Of a stretch of DNA of 26,328 nucleotides, positions 22,571 to 26,328 are shown piece by piece; positions within the stretch are counted from its first letter, which is position 1; every line of letters starts with the position of its first letter. The stretch spans positions 1 to 26,328 of the forward strand of contig DCHI01000030.1 of the NCBI GenBank assembly GCA_002314795.1, given 5' to 3'. A program made the translations under genes and the position numbers. Below the pieces are notes generated by a model that saw nothing but the letters and a program-made list of their open reading frames with translations, ran no database searches and was not told the origin of the DNA. The DNA is from Bacteroidales bacterium UBA1756. GTDB lineage: Bacteria; Bacteroidota; Bacteroidia; Bacteroidales; WCHB1-69.

Positions 22571-23566
22571 ATGGCAATATTAACCTTTCAGAAACCCGAC
22601 AAAGTGATTATGGTCGAGGCCGACGATTTTCACGGAGTGTTTGAGTTCCGTCCCTTGCAACAAGGTTACGGTATGACAATCGGTAACGCTCTTCGTCGTG
22701 TGCTTTTGTCCTCCTTGGAAGGCTTCGCAATCACCTCCATCAAAATCGAGGGCGTTTCGCAGGAGTTCTCCTCCATCCCCGGTGTTATGGAAGATGTCAC
22801 TGACATCGTCCTCAACCTCAAAAAAGTGCGTTTCAAAAACAAGATTGAAGGCACTAATTCCGAAAAGGCGACCATCGTTATTTCGGGACAGAAGGAGTTC
22901 AAAGCCGGCGATATGAACCGCTTCCTCAACTTCTTCCAAGTACTTAATCCGGATGAGCTGATTTGTAGTATGGAACCCGACGTTCGTATTACAATGGAAG
23001 TTACCATCGATAAGGGTCGTGGTTATGTCTCCGCTGATGAAAATAAAACCCTTCACGAAGGAATTGACGTCATCACGATTGACTCCATCCACACTCCTAT
23101 CAAACAAGTTCGTTATCAAGTAGATAACTTCCGTGTTGAACAGAAGACGGACTTTGAAAAATTGATTCTCGAAATCAATACCGATGGTTCCATCCATCCG
23201 AAGGATGCGTTGAAAGAAGCCGCAAAAATCCTCATCCAGCACTTCATCCTTTTCTCCGATGAGAAAATTTTGGTTGACACACCGGTTAACACGGGCGTTG
23301 AAGGTGAATTTGACGAAGAAACCTCCAAGATTAGAAATCTTCTGAAAACCAAGTTGGTTGATATGGACCTTTCCGTCCGCGCGTTGAACTGCTTGCAATC
23401 CGCACAGCTTGAAACGCTTGCTGACGTCGTGGCTATCCATAAAAGCGACCTCCTCAAATTCCGTAACTTCGGTAAGAAGTCGCTTTCTGAATTGGAAGAC
23501 CTCGTTAAGAACAAGGGCTTGGAATTTGGAATGAAAGTAGAAAAGTATAAATTAGATAAAGATTAA
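22571..23566 (+). CDS. rpoA: DNA-directed RNA polymerase subunit alpha
   Basis: The 331-residue alpha subunit has the assembly domain (about 15-230), with FRPLQQGYGMTIGNALRRVLLSSLEG and AITSIKIEGVSQEFSSIPGV. A linker and the alpha-CTD follow (about 258-320), with LDLSVRALNCLQ-type sequence (MDLSVRALNCLQSAQLETL) and FRNFGKKSLSELEDLV for UP-element and activator contact. I place the start at ATG 22571 (MAILTFQKPDK). The frame is open eight codons further upstream to a TTG, but the extension is unlike the family and the A-rich leader fits 22571. rplQ starts 5 bp after its stop. Confidence 0.98.
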   Translation: MAILTFQKPDKVIMVEADDFHGVFEFRPLQQGYGMTIGNALRRVLLSSLEGFAITSIKIEGVSQEFSSIPGVMEDVTDIVLNLKKVRFKNKIEGTNSEKATIVISGQKEFKAGDMNRFLNFFQVLNPDELICSMEPDVRITMEVTIDKGRGYVSADENKTLHEGIDVITIDSIHTPIKQVRYQVDNFRVEQKTDFEKLILEINTDGSIHPKDALKEAAKILIQHFILFSDEKILVDTPVNTGVEGEFDEETSKIRNLLKTKLVDMDLSVRALNCLQSAQLETLADVVAIHKSDLLKFRNFGKKSLSELEDLVKNKGLEFGMKVEKYKLDKD

Positions 23567-23571
23567 TTGAT

Positions 23572-24054
23572 ATGAGACACCAAAGAACAATCAACCATTT
23601 AGGAAGAACGGCCGCTCATAGAAAAGCAATGTTGTCGAATATGGCTTGCTCGCTGATTCGTCACAAGAGAATTTCAACGACTTTGGCCAAGGCAAAAGAA
23701 TTGCGCAAGTTCATTGAACCGTTGGTAACCAAGAGCAAGAACGATACCACTCACTCACGTCGTACCGTCTTCTCCTACCTTCACGATAAAGTAGCTGTTA
23801 CAGAATTGTACCGCGAAATTTCTCAGAAGGTTGCTGACCGCCCCGGTGGATACACCCGTATCCTTAAAACCGGCTTCCGTCAAGGTGACAATGCCGAAAT
23901 GTGCATTATTGAGTTCGTTGATTATAACGAAACTTACACCACCACGAAAGAAACCAAGAAAGCTACCAAGACCCGCCGTGGCCGCGGTAAGAGCAAAGCA
24001 GCCGAAGCTACTGCTGAGGAAACTCCCGCTGTTGAAGCTGCTCCAGCTGAATAA
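23572..24054 (+). CDS. rplQ: 50S ribosomal protein L17 with Ala/Lys/Glu-rich tail
   Basis: The 160-residue product has the L17 core (1-120) starting MRHQRTINHLGRTAAHRKAMLSNMACSLI and including ISTTLAKAKELRKFIEPLVTK and RPGGYTRILKTGFRQGDNAEMCIIEFVDYN. A low-complexity tail of about 35 residues rich in Lys/Arg and then Ala/Glu follows, as seen in other Bacteroidota L17. It is the last gene of the cluster and is followed after 18 bp by a strong terminator. Confidence 0.98.
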   Translation: MRHQRTINHLGRTAAHRKAMLSNMACSLIRHKRISTTLAKAKELRKFIEPLVTKSKNDTTHSRRTVFSYLHDKVAVTELYREISQKVADRPGGYTRILKTGFRQGDNAEMCIIEFVDYNETYTTTKETKKATKTRRGRGKSKAAEATAEETPAVEAAPAE

Positions 24055-24072
24055 GCAAGTTCTTTCAAACTT

Positions 24073-24107
24073 AAAAAATAGTTGGACATTGTCCAACTAT
24101 TTTTTTT
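24073..24107 (+). terminator. Intrinsic terminator of the ribosomal cluster
   Basis: A perfect 15-bp stem forms between AAAAAATAGTTGGAC (24073-24087) and GTCCAACTATTTTTT (24091-24105) around the loop ATT, and runs directly into T residues. It is near-symmetric (A run before, T run after), so it could act in both directions, but the only transcript visible is the rightward ribosomal one. The next gene starts 13 bp later. Confidence 0.95.
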
Positions 24108-24120
24108 AATACCCGTCGTT

Positions 24121-24540
24121 ATGAAAAATTTCATCTTCGCCATCCTATTGTTTCTCCCTACTCTCGTCTGGGGCCAGTCGGATCGTAAACTCGATGCCCA
24201 AGGAAACCTGATTTACCAGTACAATCGTACGGTTACGGAGAATCCGCAAAATTCATCCGAAAAAATAGTGACTTTCGTTTTTGTCAACGGAAATAGCCAG
24301 CGTGCCATATCCTATCGCCAGGAAACGTTGAACGGCATCGTCTCCTGGACATCAACTTCCAATGGAAAATTGACGAACCAAACCATTGTCGATTGTGTTA
24401 CAACCAATCTGAAACCGGGAGAAAGCGTCACGTGGAAATATACCTATTCTCCGAGAAAAGGATCTGCTACAACGGCTTTGGACAAGGCCGCCATTTTAAT
24501 TATGGACGATACGTACGCCACTGAAAAAATCGTATTTTAA
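24121..24540 (+). CDS. Hypothetical secreted protein, 139 residues
   Basis: I place the start at ATG 24121 because a clean Sec signal peptide begins there (MKNFIFAILLFLPTLVWGQ, cleavage near residue 18). An upstream in-frame TTG lies inside the terminator stem and is rejected. The mature part of about 120 residues looks all-beta, with alternating hydrophobic strands, an Asn/Thr/Ser-rich surface and a single cysteine (VDCVTTN). No sorting domain, lipobox or known catalytic motif is visible. No TAnnTTTG box was found in the 13 bp after the terminator or at the end of rplQ, so its expression may depend on read-through or an atypical promoter. The next gene follows after 11 bp and is likely co-transcribed. 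Function unknown. Confidence 0.8.
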   Translation: MKNFIFAILLFLPTLVWGQSDRKLDAQGNLIYQYNRTVTENPQNSSEKIVTFVFVNGNSQRAISYRQETLNGIVSWTSTSNGKLTNQTIVDCVTTNLKPGESVTWKYTYSPRKGSATTALDKAAILIMDDTYATEKIVF

Positions 24541-24551
24541 TTTGTTTGGAT

Positions 24552-25691
24552 ATGAAAAAAGTTTGCTTCTTTGTGTTTGTGCTCGCTTTGTCTTGCCAAC
24601 TTCTTGCTCAAAATCCCATTTCGGTCATTGAAACAACCTTTAAGATAAAGCCCAACAAGGTAGAAGAATTCTACGCCGGTTTCGCCGCGGGCGACCAAAT
24701 TGTTATTGAATTTTCTGAAGTGAACGGCAAGGAAATCAAATCGTTTGAGGTATTTGAAAACGAATCCGCCATTCGCTTTTCCGATTATAAAGTTTCATCC
24801 ATTGAAAAGAAAATTATTTCTGTGAAGAAGAAAGGAGTGTTTGCCTTTAAAGTGACTGCTCCGAGTTCAGGACGTGTCTGCTCGTTGAAAATCTCCCGCG
24901 TGCCAAAAAGTGCGGCAACAGCCGATTTCAACACGAATTGGAAGTGGGCAACCGTCTTCGACACCACCTACGTCCGCTACAAGGTGGATTCTCTTGTCGG
25001 TTACGATACCATCGTTTTGTCAGAGCCCACCCGCAAGATTGTTTCTGAAAAACTTCAAGAGGAGGTGCTCGTGGACAACATCGTTGAGGTGAATTCGATA
25101 GGCATTATCAACCACGACAATCCGCGTACCTATCTGACGGTTTCTTTGCCTAAGAACCGCGCCACTGCTACGGAAACGTCCGAGGTGGTTTCCTGGGCTT
25201 ACTGGATAGGAGTAGGGGAGAACTCTAACAGCTTCTGGAGCAAAAACAAGGAGATGATTACGCAGACGGTGAAGGGCGTGGTAGAAATGTTTTCTCCGCT
25301 GGGCGCGCTCGCTGCGGGAGCTGTCTCCACTTTAGTCATTCCAGACGATTCGCAGACCGACAATGTGGTTTATGAAATCTCTTCCAATGCCAAGGACCGC
25401 GACGCATTTATGAAAAACAAAAGCCGTCATCGTGTGTGTGGCAGCAATGGCTCCGGCGGTTATGGCAAATTCACCAATGAAAGGTATTTGCAAGGCACGT
25501 ACTATATTTGTCTATACAATGACAATCGTCACGATAAAATCCGTGTGAACGTGAAAGCAAGTGCGGTCGTTAAAACCACGCGTTATAAGGAGGTTCATCC
25601 TGGGAAAAAAGAGTATAAACCACGTTATGTTTCTCTTGAAAAATTGAAGGTGGAAACGACACCGAAGCAGATGCGCGTCAATGTGGATTGA
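24552..25691 (+). CDS. Hypothetical secreted protein, 379 residues
   Basis: The ATG at 24552 begins a signal peptide (MKKVCFFVFVLALSCQLLAQ) with probable cleavage after LLAQ. The LALSC stretch is a poor lipobox. The first ~95 mature residues form a compact beta domain (FKIKPNKVEEFYAGFAAGD, then IVIEFSEVNGKEIKSFEVFE), then a linker with NTNWKWATVFDTTYVRYKVDS. A second part (about 195-345) contains a small hydrophobic stretch (EMFSPLGALAAGAVSTLVIP, 245-264) and a Cys pair region (RHRVCGSNGSGGYGKF and GTYYICLYND). The last 40 residues are very basic. I do not recognise the family. The repeated pattern 'protect against extension, then Gly-Thr-Tyr-Tyr' resembles extracellular beta-sandwich proteins, but this is only impression. 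It is probably in one operon with the preceding gene. Confidence 0.85.
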   Translation: MKKVCFFVFVLALSCQLLAQNPISVIETTFKIKPNKVEEFYAGFAAGDQIVIEFSEVNGKEIKSFEVFENESAIRFSDYKVSSIEKKIISVKKKGVFAFKVTAPSSGRVCSLKISRVPKSAATADFNTNWKWATVFDTTYVRYKVDSLVGYDTIVLSEPTRKIVSEKLQEEVLVDNIVEVNSIGIINHDNPRTYLTVSLPKNRATATETSEVVSWAYWIGVGENSNSFWSKNKEMITQTVKGVVEMFSPLGALAAGAVSTLVIPDDSQTDNVVYEISSNAKDRDAFMKNKSRHRVCGSNGSGGYGKFTNERYLQGTYYICLYNDNRHDKIRVNVKASAVVKTTRYKEVHPGKKEYKPRYVSLEKLKVETTPKQMRVNVD

Positions 25692-25789
25692 ATTTTTTAC
25701 AAAGAATTAAAACAATAGTGTTAAAATTGATATTTAATTTTTTTAAATAAAAACTTTTCGTAAGTAGGAGTTTTATTTAAATATATCTG

Positions 25790-25797
25790 TACCTTTG
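25790..25797 (+). promoter_or_regulatory. Promoter -7 box upstream of the right-edge genes
   Basis: TACCTTTG followed by CAC is a classical Bacteroidota -7 element. The upstream 98 bp (25692-25789) are strongly AT-rich with no clear TTG -33 box. Transcription would begin near 25804, just ahead of the hairpin at 25811, giving a leader of about 175 nt before the large ORF. Confidence 0.65.
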
Positions 25798-25810
25798 CAC
25801 CCTTAAAATA

Positions 25811-25829
25811 AATCTGCGGTAAGCAGATT
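25811..25829 (+). promoter_or_regulatory. 5' leader hairpin
   Basis: AATCTGC (25811-25817) pairs perfectly with GCAGATT (25823-25829) around GGTAA. It lies within about 10 nt of the predicted transcript 5' end and is not followed by a U run. A stabilising 5' stem or a regulator binding site are both possible. Confidence 0.5.
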
Positions 25830-25856
25830 ATTGTAATAAATAAAAAATTAATAGAA

Positions 25857-25982
25857 ATGCTGTCTAAGGCCCTGATTTACAGTATTTTATATTATTTTCT
25901 ATTCGGTATGAGTCCGGGTAGGAGGTGTTATGATTATGCTATTCATTCGCGTTTTTGGGCCTTGGTTGGCTTAAAAAAATGA
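25857..25982 (+). CDS. Small leader ORF, 41 codons, ATGA-coupled to the next gene
   Basis: ATG at 25857 opens a 41-residue frame that begins MLSKALIYSILYYFLF, hydrophobic and helix-like, and continues into a basic/aromatic C-terminal half containing GRRCYDYAIH and SRFWALVGLKK. Its TGA (25980-25982) overlaps the ATG (25979) of the following secreted-protein gene, the classic ATGA coupling arrangement. It is the first ORF after a good -7 box. It could be a real small membrane peptide, a regulatory leader peptide, or chance. I recognise no family. The overlap and position support it; length gives little coding signal. Confidence 0.45.
   Translation: MLSKALIYSILYYFLFGMSPGRRCYDYAIHSRFWALVGLKK
25930..25974 (+). 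other. Alternative nested leader ORF with strong Shine-Dalgarno
   Basis: GGAGG at 25921-25925 lies 4 nt before ATG 25930, which opens a 14-codon frame (MIMLFIRVFGPWLA) ending at TAA 25972-25974, 4 nt before the next gene's ATG. It is in a different frame from the 41-codon ORF. The clear SD is noteworthy because SD use is weak in this phylum. Only one of the two leader ORFs need be real. Confidence 0.25.
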
Positions 25983-26328
25983 CGATGAAAAAGCTGTTCA
26001 CAACAATTATCATTTCATTATTATGTATTGCCGCCTTTGCACAAGGCAGTGTTCCGCAGTACGGTATCGTGTCCGCCGGTAGTACGCAGAATGGTGTTTC
26101 CCAAACGTTGGGACAGACCTTCTACCAGCACGCACCGTCCGCCGATCCAATGACGCGCGTTGCGGAAGGGCTCCAGCAGGCATACGCCATCGATGTGAAA
26201 GACACGGTGCTCCTTCTTTCCGATGAAATGGGAAGTTATAATCCAGGACAAAACATTGTTTATCTTGCTTCGGCATTGAATTATGACTCCATCATTCATC
26301 GTCAGGTGTATGAGCTGGAATGCCCACT
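25979..26328 (+). CDS. Secreted, probably T9SS-linked surface protein, 5' part only (runs off right edge)
   Basis: An open frame continues to the window end without a stop. It starts MTMKKLFTT with a Sec signal peptide ending near AFAQG; ATG 25985 is an alternative start two codons later. The mature N-terminus reads YGIVSAGSTQNGVSQTLGQTFYQ and then RVAEGLQQAYAI. This fits a beta module common at the N-terminus of Bacteroidota surface proteins, with the form GG..GS..SYSVGQ..Y...G.V..GVQQPYEI, often followed by a T9SS sorting domain. About 116 residues are visible, so the C-terminus and any sorting domain are outside the window. It is preceded by a leader with a hairpin and a small ORF that overlaps its start codon. 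Signal and module are fairly clear; the T9SS destination is inference. Confidence 0.75.
   Translation, partial: MTMKKLFTTIIISLLCIAAFAQGSVPQYGIVSAGSTQNGVSQTLGQTFYQHAPSADPMTRVAEGLQQAYAIDVKDTVLLLSDEMGSYNPGQNIVYLASALNYDSIIHRQVYELECP

Noticed and set aside
22580..23440. A 286-codon leftward frame inside rpoA
   Set aside because: rpoA is unambiguous over the same bases and the antisense frame has no motif.
24082..24120. Upstream TTG start for the 139-residue secreted protein
   Set aside because: It lies within the terminator stem and would bury the signal peptide behind 13 residues.
25721..25747. AT-only hairpin TTAAA...TTTAA plus T run after the 379-residue protein gene
   Set aside because: A five-pair all-AT stem in very AT-rich DNA is expected by chance, although some termination here is likely.
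26010..26299. Two leftward frames at the right edge
   Set aside because: They are antisense to the partial secreted-protein gene, which has a signal peptide and a recognisable N-terminal module.

Overview
The window looks like chromosomal DNA of a Bacteroidota member, most likely order Bacteroidales. Three things point there: type IX secretion (T9SS) genes and cargo (PorW/SprE-like lipoprotein, a type A sorting domain, a CHU_C/type B C-terminus), several TAnnTTTG-type -7 promoter boxes with purine- or A-rich sequence before starts, and zinc-ligand-poor L36 and S4 ribosomal proteins of the kind found in this phylum. A genus cannot be named from the sequence alone. No rRNA, tRNA, CRISPR array, insertion sequence or prophage was seen.

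Layout. (A) 1-10224 is a leftward block. Read in the direction of transcription it holds a PD-(D/E)XK-linked AAA-ATPase, a small membrane protein, an Xaa-Pro aminopeptidase, PhoH, a six-copy 14-bp tandem repeat, PorW/SprE, a bactofilin, an AtpZ/AtpI-like protein, a four-helix membrane protein and UvrC. From PorW to UvrC the genes are nearly contiguous or overlapping. (B) 10353-17409 carries two rightward T9SS substrates: a C10 (streptopain-like) cysteine protease with two CUB-like domains and a type A sorting domain, and a 1636-residue adhesin-like protein with SBBP-type propeller repeats, PKD and SprB repeats and a CHU_C terminus. (C) 17743-24054 is the distal spc/alpha ribosomal cluster rpmD-rplO-secY-map-infA-rpmJ-rpsM-rpsK-rpsD-rpoA-rplQ. 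It starts at rpmD, behind its own promoter and a leader of about 190 nt, and ends at a very strong terminator. (D) 24121-26328 holds two secreted proteins of unknown function. After them comes a promoter with a leader hairpin, a 41-codon small ORF, and the 5' part of another secreted protein running off the right edge.

How the parts fit. PorW is part of the T9SS machinery; the C10 protease, the giant protein and probably the right-edge protein are its likely cargo, so much of the window concerns surface display. The ribosomal cluster is ordinary in content, but it is unusual in beginning at rpmD next to a surface adhesin gene. The least explained element is the leader at the right edge, where a hairpin, a small ORF and an ATGA overlap precede a surface-protein gene.
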